NCBI GenBank assembly: GCA_009746045.1
Contig: RPFO01001864.1
Location: 1-64,000 of the forward strand
DNA from: Mesostigma viride
Lineage: Eukaryota > Streptophyta > Mesostigmatophyceae > Mesostigmatales > Mesostigmataceae
Reading direction: 5' to 3'
DNA: 64,000 bases
Below are positions 10,793 to 19,730 of this stretch, one piece after another. Positions within the stretch are counted from its first letter, which is position 1. Each line of letters begins with the position of its first letter. The position numbers were made by a program, and so were the translations under genes. The notes under the pieces are model-generated. The model made no database searches, was not told the origin of the DNA, and saw only the letters and a program-made list of their open reading frames with translations.

Positions 10793-11536
10793 GTAATATT
10801 TTAATGAAACGATTTTTCACGTGTCAATCGATGGTCCTTCCGCTTTCAGATGGACCCCCAGACGTCACCTCACCCCGCCGCGCGGCCCTCGCCGGGTCCG
10901 CCAACTCCCACGCACTGCTCGACCCTCCAGCACCTTACTAAATTTACTAAGCTAACTACAGGTTTTGGGTTTTGTCTGCGGGAAATTATGCAAGCCTGTG
11001 CATGCACTCTCACTCACATCGAATAAAACCTCCATTTCCAACTGAAAATATCAATTTAGTAGTAAATATAGTTTCCCACGAGAAAACACAGCAAGCCCTC
11101 ACAACCGAGGCCCACCACCACCTGGCAGTCCCGCCACTGCTTGGCAGTCCGCGCCCCTCCGCTGCACCCCCGCTGGCCGGCCCCCATGGCCTTTTCCGTG
11201 GGAGATGGATTTATTGGTCATTTTGCCGTGGGAAACTACGTTTTCATGACCATTTGTCGTGGGAGACTATATTTACTAAGTTTTTTGGGGGTTCTTTTTT
11301 TGGGAAATTCAGGTGTTTTTTTGGTGGTGCACACCTGAATTAATTTCCTAGGAATAAAACCCAAAACCCATAGTAAACTTAGTAAACATAGTCTCCCACG
11401 GGAAATGACTTAGTCCCATATCCCACACGCCTCACCCTCTTATGGCATGGTGGGACTGGATGTCACACCCTTGACCTCATGGCAGGTGGCTTGAATTTCC
11501 TAGAAAAAAAACCCAAAACCCATAGTAAACTTAGTA
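10793..11536. repeat. Noncoding region with inverted repeats, right of viral helicase
   Basis: No gene seen. About 10936-10990 and 11343-11386 form an inverted repeat pair built on TTTACTAAG...GGTTTTGGGTTTT. CGTGGGARA or its complement recurs at about 11069, 11199, 11228, 11257 and 11389. The stretch 11461-11536 is a partial copy of the 162-bp unit seen at 16926-17262, cut by the PAT-like insertion. It could be the viral terminal region or a subtelomeric satellite. Confidence 0.5.
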
Positions 11537-11915
11537 TCGGGGTTCTCTGAACATAGTTTCTTTATAGTGATACGGAAGGGGAGCCGCTGATGCTAGGTGA
11601 AATAGAGCTGGGTGATGTGATCGTAATAAGGTTGATTAGGCTTCTAGTGTACGAGTATTACGGAAGATATGGCCTAATTGTTGCGGCCCATACCTTGACG
11701 GTGTGCTGAGTACCTTGACGACGGATTTTTGCGTCTAGGTTCTCCTAGCAGATCTGTGATTGCGGACGGGTTTGCAACAGGCAATATCTGAAGTAAAACT
11801 TGACGGCTAAAACTGTTTAGAGGCCGTTGCCGGATCTGGCCGTTGGTAGAGAGCCGTTGGCCTTGAAACACGATAAAAGCTTGCTCACCTAGCTCATGGC
11901 GGTCTCTTTTGTTTT
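11537..11915 (+). repeat. A1 split direct repeat (left end)
   Basis: 379 bp, beginning TCGGGGTTCTCTGAACATAG; identical in length and apparent sequence to A2 at 16380-16758. Confidence 0.9.
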
Positions 11916-11986
11916 AACGAAGGCGGCGACAGGGGTCAGGGGCAGCGTAGCTGACGCCCAGAATTCCTTTCTGCAAAGCGGCTGGG

Positions 11987-13045
11987 ATGCCGAAGCCCGG
12001 GCGGAAGCCAGGTTCGACAGGTGCTGGGAAGCAATTACCGAAAGCTAATCCCGAGGTGCCGACAGCTACTAAACAGACGGGAAAGGGCCGACTAGGCTGG
12101 CCGACGCAGAAGAAAAGGCTCCATCAGGAGCTCTCCACTTGCTCGGGCCTGCCTGAAGTGTGCGCTGCCTTTGAGGCGGTCCTCGGGACCGACTGGGTAA
12201 CTACTGTCAGCCGGTGGTCTGCGGCCCAGCTGGAGTCCGTCGTTGGACTGCTGGTCGACCACGTGGACGGGCCTGAAATTCTGGCAGCAGCGGACCCAAA
12301 CGAAGCGCTAGTGGCAGCCCTCCAAAGCGCCCGGGACTTGGCGGACTCGGACGAAGAGGAGATGCAGCCACCACGCCGGCCCACGAAAGGGGCGAAAAAG
12401 GGGACGAAAAAAGTCGGAAGCCCAGCCCCGAGCAAGGGAAAGGCCGCGGGGGATGTGAGGGAGCAGCTCTTGGAGCTGGCGGCTATTATTGGCAAGCAGG
12501 GGCAGGCGGGCAAAGAAGAGGAGGAGGAGGAGGAGTCCGAGGAAGAGGATTTCCTGACGAAATTGAAGGATGCGCTGGCCGGGGCAGATGGGGCTTCCAG
12601 GAAGCCGAAAAAGACCAAAGGGGTGACGCTGCCCACTCGAGCACAAGTGGTGAATTGGAGGGTGCAAGAGAGAGTGCTCCCCGAGGTGCTCGAGGATGCC
12701 AACGACAATGGAGGGGGGATAAAGAGTTGGATCATGGCTACTCGCCAAGGGGGGTGGAGGAACCAGGAAAGCAGGAAGGTGGTCATGAACATCGCCCTGG
12801 CCATGGACACACTCTTCAAGGAGTTGGGGCCGGCAGCCGGGGAGTTGGCTGGGGTAGAGTATCTCATGAGGGTGGTGGCAGCCATGCTCCTAGTGGAGAG
12901 CCAGGGGTCAGGAGGGTGGAAGGTGGCTGGCCACCTCCTTGCTCTCAAGGAAGATGCCTCCTTGGTGAGCAACCCGGCCATGAAGATGGCCCTGCAAAGC
13001 GCCACGATGATGGAGAAGCTGGGCAAGGCCCAGCAAACCAAGTAA
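11987..13045 (+). CDS. Gag-like ORF1 of the PAT-like element
   Basis: 352 residues from MPKPGRKPGSTG. The N-terminus is basic and Pro/Gly-rich, the middle has an acidic run (EEEEEEESEEEDFLTKLKD, around residue 185), and the rest is helical with conserved-looking tryptophans. No zinc knuckle is present. The position upstream of RT and the size fit the first ORF (gag-like) of DIRS-order elements; function is inferred from position. Confidence 0.65.
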   Translation: MPKPGRKPGSTGAGKQLPKANPEVPTATKQTGKGRLGWPTQKKRLHQELSTCSGLPEVCAAFEAVLGTDWVTTVSRWSAAQLESVVGLLVDHVDGPEILAAADPNEALVAALQSARDLADSDEEEMQPPRRPTKGAKKGTKKVGSPAPSKGKAAGDVREQLLELAAIIGKQGQAGKEEEEEEESEEEDFLTKLKDALAGADGASRKPKKTKGVTLPTRAQVVNWRVQERVLPEVLEDANDNGGGIKSWIMATRQGGWRNQESRKVVMNIALAMDTLFKELGPAAGELAGVEYLMRVVAAMLLVESQGSGGWKVAGHLLALKEDASLVSNPAMKMALQSATMMEKLGKAQQTK

Positions 13046-13092
13046 ACACCGAAAGGGTAAACCGCTCCCCCTTCCCACTGCCTCTTCCTACA

Positions 13093-15567
13093 ATGCCTCT
13101 AAGCACTACGTGGGGGAGAGTGAGGTCAGCACGCAGACGCCAGCGTGCAACTCGCCGCCGCCGGACCTTCACTCTACAACACAAGGTGATTACGTGGTTG
13201 AATTGGCTATGGCACGGGGGGGCAGACCCTCCGCCTAAATCTGGAGGCGCGTGCTCCAGAGGAACGGCGGAGGCCCTGAAAAGGGTCAAGAAGCACTGCG
13301 AGTGGTACAGTCGCCGCGTAACCGGCGTTGCGACAGGCCCCGCAGAAGGAAGTGATCTAATCTATGGGAAATGTAATAAGTATGAACAACTTGTGGCGGA
13401 GCGGGTGAGTCTGCCGAAGCGCGAGGTGGCAGGAAAGGCGAAGCTGCTGGATTTGCTGGCGCTACGACCTAGTTGGCGAGAGGTGTACGCGAGCGAAGCC
13501 AACTGCATCAAGCCGGAGGTGGCTGCCAGTGCGAGGTATTGGAATGTACCTGCCCCCAGCCGAGGGTGCACCATGGCGGAGTGGGGCAAGTTGATGGGGA
13601 GGGCAGCGGACGTGGGGATGGTGGAGTTCCGAGAGACGCGGCCAAAGTGGGTAGACGGATGTTTTGGGGTGGCCAAAGGAGTGGGGGAGTTAAGGCTCAT
13701 TGTGAATAAGAAGTTGGGGAACGCACTGTGGGTGGACCCCCCTAAGACGGTGTTACCCCACCTGGGCATATACTCGGAGGTCTATATCAAGGGTCGGTGC
13801 TACACGGCCAAGAGCGATCTGGTCTCGTATTACTATACCATCCAAGTGCCGGAGTGGTGGTGGGATTATCAAGGGCTACCTGATGTGTGGTCCACCGATG
13901 TCGGGCTGCCGGGGCGGCGGAGGAGGGTGTGGCCAGTGCTGAAAGTGCTGGCCATGGGGCACTCCCACGCTGTAGCGCTAGGGGAAGCCATCCATGAGAT
14001 GGTCCTCTATGCCACGGGCGCTTTGGATCCTAGACGGCAGGTGAACCGCCTCACAAGTGTAGGGGAGCTGACCGTGCTTCGGAATGCATGGGGTAACCCA
14101 ACCGCCCTAGCCATCGAGTACAAGGAGGAGAGCACGAGGGAGATGCAAATCGACCTTGAGGACCCCCCTGCCCCTATGGTATCCATCACTATTGATGACC
14201 TGGTGGTCAGCAATGGGCGCACGTGCGAGGCGGTGAATCGCTTAATCGCGAGTGCTATTGAAGACGGGTACGCGCCTAACAACCTTGTGCCCTCCAAGGA
14301 CAAGACGATCATGGCTAGCCCGGAGGGGGAGGACGAGCTAGAAGCTCTGGGTGTTGTTCACCGGCGGGATGGGGTGTTGGAGCCGACAGCTAAGCAGCTC
14401 ACCCTTGTGGTTGCGCACACTCGTGTACTCCTCGAGAGGGGACGCGCTACCGCTGAGGCGCTGGCGGCCGTCGTGGGCCGGTGGGTGTGGCTGCAGATGC
14501 TCAGCCGCACTTGCTTGTCCATATGGCAGCAGAGTTTTAAGTTCATCAACCTCAAGGGGTGGGGCCAGCGAACGCGACCTTTGTGGCAAGGTGTGCGCGA
14601 TGAGCTCGAGTGTGCCATGGCGTTGGCCCCCATGCTCCGTGTGGACCGGGGGGCTGCCCTGGCTCCGGTGGTGGTGGCCTCGGATGCGTCTAGTTTTGGG
14701 CAGGGGGTTGTCTACGCTGAGATGGCCCCAGCTGAGGTGACGGAATTAGCTCGGGCCCGGGAGGTGCGGGGTTACCCAACCCTCCTCACCCCAGGTGAGG
14801 CCATGTATGCCGGGCCTAGACCCTTGACCAAGGCCGCGGAAAAAGCCATCATCCACGGGCGATGGCGCGTCGGGATCAAGAGTCGCTGGCGCGATTCGAC
14901 CATGCACATCAACGAGAAGGAAGTGCGGGCCGCTGTGAAGGGGGTGGAGCGCTCGGCCCGGAACCTCGGAACATGGGGTAAGCGGGTGGTGAGGTTAGTG
15001 GACTCCACTGCCGCTTTGGGCTGCTTGGCTAAAGGGCGTTCCTCTTCTTACCGGTTAAACAAGCAATGCCGCCGGTTGTGCGCTCTTACGTTGGTCACCG
15101 GCAGCCGCTCACAATGGGTCTGGACGCCAAGTGAGCTTCAGCCTGCGGATGGGCCTTCGCGGGGGCTTTCCATGGCTGCCTCGGTGGCCGGGTGGGTCCG
15201 CGATTTGACTCGCGAGGGTGTTCATCCCAATCCCGGGCCTCGGCTTGGCGCTAGCTACTTGACCCTTCTTGAGGGCAAGGTGAAGCCGGCTACTTTGATG
15301 GTTTACCATCGGGGTCTTAGGTCCTTTTTCGCATGGTGGGCGAGCCGGCGGGGTCGGGTTGGCAGCTTGTTGCGCGGCTTGACGATAGAGGAATACTATT
15401 GCGAGTATGTCGCTTGGGCGCACTCACGGTGTTACAGCCGCCAGTTGTGTGTCAATGCGCTTATGGGCCTGAATTTGTACTTCCCCCGGGAGGTGCGGGA
15501 TTGGGCCTTGGCACGAAGTGTTTTGGCTGGCTGGCGCACGTTGGCACCCCCTCGTGCCCCCCCCCCA
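13093..15567 (+). CDS. Reverse transcriptase-RNase H of the PAT-like element
   Basis: Start ATG 13093, 47 bp after ORF1 stops (the same frame is open back to 12655 but overlaps ORF1). RT: TAKSDLVSYYYTIQVPEW (palm Asp, ~residue 240) and SITIDDLVVS (~residue 365, the DD motif). RNase H: VVVASDASSFGQGV (~527), INEKEVRAA (Glu) and RLVDSTAALG (Asp, ~635), ending QPADGPSRG. This order is typical of DIRS-group polymerases. After RNase H, EGVHPNPGP (~residue 709) precedes a recombinase-type N-terminal domain (KPATLMVYHRGLRSFFAWW). The frame then meets a C10 run at 15557-15566 and loses the recombinase frame; left alone it stops at 15636. Confidence 0.85.
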
Positions 15568-16169
15568 TTCCATGGGAGGCTGCGTTTGCGCTTGCTTGTA
15601 CTATGGTGCTCCAGCGGCAGCCTCGTGCGGCTATGATGGTCATCGTTATTTTCCAACAATACCTGCGGGTATCGGAGGCGCTCAACCTGTTGGTCGGCCA
15701 TGTGCGCTTGCAGCCTGATGTTCGGTTGCGGGGTTCGCAGCGGGGCGCCTTGTTGTTGATGTCAGCTAAGACGGCTAAGGGGGAGGTGCAGTCTGTGGTG
15801 ATCGAGGATGTCATGACTGAGACCCTCTTGCGGGCTTGTATGCGTGGCAAGGCGGCCTGGGAGCGGGTGTTCCCTTACGATTATGCCCAGTTCAGCCGGG
15901 TTTGGCATCAGGCCACGCAAGCTTTGGGGGTCGACACGGTGTTTACCATTCACGGGCTGCGGCATGGGGGGGCTACCTATGATTTTTTGCGGCAGCGCAG
16001 CATGGCTGATATTCAGCATCGGGGTCGCTGGCGCAGCAGCAAAACTGTCGCCCACTATGTGGGATTGCACCGGAGCTTGGCCCTCACCCTTCCTGACGCC
16101 CTGGTTCGGGCTATCGCCGCCTGCCCCCCGCGCATTTGGCGGAGCGTCTTTTCTCTGCCTTCCTCTTAA
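15558..16169 (+). CDS. Tyrosine recombinase catalytic domain of the PAT-like element
   Basis: This continues the RT-RNase H protein in the next frame after the C10 run (15557-15566). Motifs: QQYLRVSEALNLL (first Arg), TIHGLRHGGATYDFLRQRS (H-x-x-R), HRGRWRSSKTVAHYVG (His/Trp and nucleophile Tyr). All catalytic residues are present, so only the frame change separates it from the polymerase. One extra C would place both in one frame; alternatively a -1 frameshift on the C run could make the fusion. The recombinase integrates the circular DNA copy. Confidence 0.85.
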   Translation, partial: PPPIPWEAAFALACTMVLQRQPRAAMMVIVIFQQYLRVSEALNLLVGHVRLQPDVRLRGSQRGALLLMSAKTAKGEVQSVVIEDVMTETLLRACMRGKAAWERVFPYDYAQFSRVWHQATQALGVDTVFTIHGLRHGGATYDFLRQRSMADIQHRGRWRSSKTVAHYVGLHRSLALTLPDALVRAIAACPPRIWRSVFSLPSS

Positions 16170-16245
16170 GTTCCCTTCATTCTTGTCTTATGCGTCCACC
16201 GGTTTTTGTTTTGCCCCTGGCTTGGGTCGCCAGGGAGGGATGTAA

Positions 16246-16379
16246 GGGTAAGGCTAGCCTTTTTGGACATAAAGTGTTCCCATGGGTAAGGATGGCCAGT
16301 TGAGGGCCACTTCCCGATGTGCTCTACTTATTGTTTTAATAAAGAGTCTGGTTACCCTGGAGTTCCACGGTTAATAGAA
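16246..16379 (+). repeat. B1 split direct repeat
   Basis: 134 bp, GGGTAAGGCTAGCC to TTAATAGAA; matches B2 (16792-16925) with one visible C/T difference. It contains AATAAAG, a possible polyadenylation signal. Confidence 0.9.
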
Positions 16380-16758
16380 TCGGGGTTCTCTGAACATAGT
16401 TTCTTTATAGTGATACGGAAGGGGAGCCGCTGATGCTAGGTGAAATAGAGCTGGGTGATGTGATCGTAATAAGGTTGATTAGGCTTCTAGTGTACGAGTA
16501 TTACGGAAGATATGGCCTAATTGTTGCGGCCCATACCTTGACGGTGTGCTGAGTACCTTGACGACGGATTTTTGCGTCTAGGTTCTCCTAGCAGATCTGT
16601 GATTGCGGACGGGTTTGCAACAGGCAATATCTGAAGTAAAACTTGACGGCTAAAACTGTTTAGAGGCCGTTGCCGGATCTGGCCGTTGGTAGAGAGCCGT
16701 TGGCCTTGAAACACGATAAAAGCTTGCTCACCTAGCTCATGGCGGTCTCTTTTGTTTT
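16380..16758 (+). repeat. A2 split direct repeat
   Basis: 379-bp copy of A1, immediately abutting B1; a 33-bp spacer separates it from B2. Confidence 0.9.
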
Positions 16759-16791
16759 CCCACCCGCCCTCCCTGTGTGTTGCCTGTTTGG

Positions 16792-16925
16792 GGGTAAGGC
16801 TAGCCTTTTTGGACATAAAGTGTTCCCATGGGTAAGGATGGCCAGTTGAGGGCCACTTCCCGATGTGCTCTACTTATTGTTTTAATAAAGAGTCTGGTTA
16901 TCCTGGAGTTCCACGGTTAATAGAA
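16792..16925 (+). repeat. B2 split direct repeat (right end)
   Basis: 134-bp copy of B1; its last base abuts satellite DNA that continues exactly where the left flank stopped. Confidence 0.9.
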
Positions 16926-17262
16926 AATTTAGTCACCCTGGGATGCCAGCATAAGAGTCTACCACCATGGTCACTATAAGGTCACTATAGCTACCCTGTA
17001 CCACACAGCACCTGTAGCACCTTGACCTCATGGCAGCTGGCTTGAATTTCCTAGAAAAAAAACCAAAAACCCATAGTAAACTTAGTAAATTTAGTCACCC
17101 TGGGATGCCAGCATAAGAGTCTACCACCATGGTCACTATAAGGTCACTATAGCTACCCTGTACCACACAGCACCTGTAGCACCTTGACCTCATGGCAGCT
17201 GGCTTGAATTTCCTAGAAAAAAAACCAAAAACCCATAGTAAACTTAGTAAATTTAGTCACAG
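16926..17262. repeat. 162-bp tandem satellite
   Basis: Two consecutive 162-bp units (the AAATTTAGTCAC landmark at 16925, 17087 and 17249) and the start of a third. The unit includes CCATAGTAAACTTAGTAAAT and a run of A. Parts match both orientations of the region just right of the viral helicase gene (10936-11536). Confidence 0.85.
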
Positions 17263-17313
17263 TGGGAGGGTGATAGCCAGGGTGGGGGGATGCCGTGGGT
17301 GTCTGGAGACGGT

Positions 17314-17398
17314 GTTAGGGTTTAGGGTTTAGGGTTTAGGGTTTAGGGTTTAGGGTTTAGGGTTTAGGGTTTAGGGTTTAGGGTTTAGGGTTTAGGGT
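17314..17398 (+). repeat. Interstitial telomere tract (TTTAGGG)n
   Basis: About 12 perfect copies of TTTAGGG, the plant/Arabidopsis-type telomere unit, lying inside the window rather than at its end. They are followed by GTCACTATAGGG-type repeats related to the satellite. Confidence 0.95.
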
Positions 17399-17521
17399 GA
17401 TACCCCACCCCAGGCCGCGGTCACTATAGGGTCACTATAGGGGTGGCAGATGCCAGCATAAGGCTGGTGCCATTCTGTGAGCCGCGATGACGGAATGATG
17501 ACGGAATGATGATGGAAGCTA

Positions 17522-17720
17522 CTTAATTAATTAATTAAGTAATTAATTAATTAATTAGACTCGTGCTCCCGTTGGGGAGTCACGGAGCATTAACCGCGAT
17601 GGATGGATGCCGGATGGGTGGGTGCAAACAGACCTTAGTACCGGTCTAAGCCATCTACATCAGCTACCTACGACATACTAACAGCATTACTAACTACAAC
17701 ATCTACTATCTATACAGCAC
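17522..17720 (-). mobile_element. LINE (family A) 3' end, continues at 19731
   Basis: Minus-strand element: (TTAA)n tail at 17522-17557, then the hairpin CGTG-CTCCC-GTTG-GGGAG-T-CACG (17562-17584), then a 3' UTR up to TACAGCAC (17713-17720). The UTR resumes after the ORF1-only insertion with TACAGCAC (19731-19738) and runs into RT coding sequence. A second copy of this UTR joined to the same coding end lies at 29842-30182. Confidence 0.75.
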
Positions 17721-17893
17721 CGAGCCAAGTTATCACGAGCCACGAGCCACGAGCCACGAGGTAGCCATGGCTGACGGCGGAGCTCATAACTTTCACGTTT
17801 GAGCACCGAATTTAGCCGTGAATATCACAATCGACGCGTCTTTTTATGACGCACATGCTGATCTAATTCTCCGAAGCTATTACGCAATATACG

Positions 17894-19315
17894 ATGAGCA
17901 AACGCCTCTCGACGCAACGCAGCCTGGCGGCTGCGCTTAGCAATGAAAATACGTCTGCAGCCCCGGCTGCAGCTTCGCCAACCGGTCCAGAAGGCAGCGG
18001 CGCCACTAGCCAAGCTCTAGTGGTCGCCCAGCCCCCGCTGGCCGCCTCGCCAGCAGCGTCGCCTGAACCCAAGCGCAGTCGCCCTGCCGAGCCGACCTGG
18101 GAGGAGTTCGACTTTGACGCCAGCCAGCCCGGCTTTTTTGACAAGCTCAACCCCGACAAGATCCTGAGCTACGTGTTTTTCGGATCGTATGCCTCGCTTC
18201 TCGAGATGTGCAAGCAACTCTTCCATCAGGGCCGCCTCACCGATGCTTTCCAGAGACGCACCCACAACTTCGACCAAATCCTCAAATGCCGCCGCCCCCA
18301 CCTTCAGATTCGCGTCCTTTTCTCCCTCCTCGGCCGCTCCCTCGAGGAGCTTTGGCCCCCAAAGCCCCTCACCACCACCTTAACCGAATCCTCCATCCGC
18401 TCACTCCTCAAGGAGGCCCTCGAGCAGCACGTGGCCCCCATCGCAGCAGATGTGGCGGTCATGGGCAGCACGTTGGCTGCCGAGCTCCCCCTCCTCTCCA
18501 CCGCCACCTCCACCATCTCCACCGCCACCTCCACCCTCCTCGCCTCCTCCACCGCCACCACCTCCACCTCCGACGCCATCACCGCCCAGCTCCGTGACAT
18601 CGACCAGCGTCTTAAGGACAACGCCATTGCTATCGAGGTTCTGCAGAATACCGCAGGCCTCACCGCCCAGGCGGTGAAGGACATTGCCGCCAAGCCAGCC
18701 TCGGCTGGCCTGGCCGGCGATGCTCCTCCCATCACCACCTGGGCGGACATGCTTAAGCAACATACCACCTCCACCACCTCCGCCGTCGCAGCCCAGCTTC
18801 AACGGCAGACGCTTGACCTCCGCGAGGAGGCCGAGCTCGCCAAGCGCAGCCTCAACGTCATTGTCAAGAACTTCAAGATGGAGGAAGGTGAGAATTCCGA
18901 GAAGCTTTTGCGTGCGTTTGAGAGAGAAATCCTTGGTCGCATGGGCCTTAACGGTGAGATAGAGCTGGCTGCCCACCGCCTTCCCCGCGCGCGGGGTAAG
19001 GCAGGGCCGCCCCCGCTCCTCCTCACCTTTAAGACCCCGGCGGACAAGATTTCTTTTCTCAGACGCCGCAAGCGGCTCGAGAAGACTCTCTTCACCCTTG
19101 ATGACGACTTGACCCTGGCGCAGCAACAACGGCGACGGGAGCTATGGCCGACCTACCTCGAGCTCCGGCAGACCAAGGCGGGGCAGCCGGTGTACTGGAA
19201 GGGGGCGGCCATCTACGTCGGCCACAAGCCCTGGCAGGCGACCCCCCCCCCCCGCGGCCCCAGCGACTCCAGACGCCCCAGCTTAGGGGAATACAGCAGT
19301 AGTAGTGCAGAATAG
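17894..19315 (+). CDS. L1-ORF1p-like RNA-binding protein
   Basis: An intact 473-residue protein. The N-terminus is low complexity. From ~180 to 330 is a Ser/Thr/Ala-rich helical stretch with LRDIDQRLKDNAIAIEVLQN, likely a coiled coil. From ~330 an RRM-like part follows (RSLNVIVKNFKM, then LPRARGKAGPPPLLLTFK), and the C-terminal part TLDDDLTLAQQQRRRELWP...PVYWKG resembles the C-terminal domain of mammalian L1 ORF1p (RREW...YPAKLSF). Such proteins trimerise, bind RNA and act as chaperones in retrotransposition. Copies of this gene recur on both strands across the window (22585-23960, 24193-24643, 30854-31446, 48855-49727, 56051-56833). Confidence 0.75.
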   Translation: MSKRLSTQRSLAAALSNENTSAAPAAASPTGPEGSGATSQALVVAQPPLAASPAASPEPKRSRPAEPTWEEFDFDASQPGFFDKLNPDKILSYVFFGSYASLLEMCKQLFHQGRLTDAFQRRTHNFDQILKCRRPHLQIRVLFSLLGRSLEELWPPKPLTTTLTESSIRSLLKEALEQHVAPIAADVAVMGSTLAAELPLLSTATSTISTATSTLLASSTATTSTSDAITAQLRDIDQRLKDNAIAIEVLQNTAGLTAQAVKDIAAKPASAGLAGDAPPITTWADMLKQHTTSTTSAVAAQLQRQTLDLREEAELAKRSLNVIVKNFKMEEGENSEKLLRAFEREILGRMGLNGEIELAAHRLPRARGKAGPPPLLLTFKTPADKISFLRRRKRLEKTLFTLDDDLTLAQQQRRRELWPTYLELRQTKAGQPVYWKGAAIYVGHKPWQATPPPRGPSDSRRPSLGEYSSSSAE

Positions 19316-19689
19316 AAGACCGTGGCCATGTACATGTACGCCTCCTAGAGGCACTATCCCAGCTAAGCCCCGCGCTTTATTTACTCATGTACATGTGTGC
19401 CTATGATGTGCCACACTCCAGACGATGCATAGCCTTATTTAGTAATGTTGTGCCCATGCAGGGAGTCACTCTCTGCTGAGAAGCCATGCCATAGCTCTTG
19501 TATAGCCATGATGATCTTCCCCCTCACAGGCATGCTCCCCCTTACCCGGGCATAGCGTGATAGACCATGAGGGTGCGGGTGCCCTGGTGCACCTAGAGCA
19601 AGTGTTGTTTACATTCCCACCCTTGCAGGAAGTAGCTTAGAATGTATTATAGGCCCATATGCCCCTTCTCAGGGCTATGTGCTACATAT

Positions 19690-19730
19690 ACTCCCAACGG
19701 AGTTATGTTCCTAATTAATTAATTAATTAA
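19690..19730 (+). promoter_or_regulatory. 3' hairpin and (TTAA)n tail of copy 1
   Basis: ACTCC-CAAC-GGAGT stem-loop followed after 8 bp by (TTAA)n. The same stem-loop and tail end every ORF1-only copy in the window, and a similar CTCCC-CAAC-GGGAG loop ends the RT families. Probably the site where reverse transcription is primed. Confidence 0.6.

Larger units (their letters stand above)
11537..16925 (+). mobile_element. PAT/DIRS-like tyrosine-recombinase retrotransposon, complete
   Basis: A 5,389-bp element with split direct repeats in the order A1 (11537-11915), ORFs, B1 (16246-16379), A2 (16380-16758), B2 (16792-16925). A1 and A2 are both 379 bp and read as identical; B1 and B2 are both 134 bp with one visible difference. 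This is the arrangement of PAT, Kangaroo and Ngaro elements, which replicate through a circular intermediate and integrate with a tyrosine recombinase. The flanks CTTAGTA and AATTTAGTC join exactly to the uninterrupted satellite sequence, so no target duplication was made, as expected. It carries a gag-like ORF, RT-RNase H and a recombinase. Confidence 0.9.
17721..19730 (+). mobile_element. Full-length ORF1-only retroposon (copy 1)
   Basis: A 2.0-kb element flanked by an 8-bp target duplication TACAGCAC (17713-17720, 19731-19738). Order: 5' UTR of 173 bp with CGAGCCA repeats, a single ORF, a ~400-bp 3' UTR, hairpin ACTCC-CAAC-GGAGT (19690-19703), and a (TTAA)n tail. It has no RT or endonuclease. 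It is inserted in the 3' UTR of a LINE lying in the opposite orientation. Because both ends and the duplication are present, the absence of ORF2 is not due to truncation. Confidence 0.85.

Noticed and set aside
12124-13041. 305-codon minus frame
   Set aside because: Antisense shadow of the gag-like ORF of the PAT-like element.
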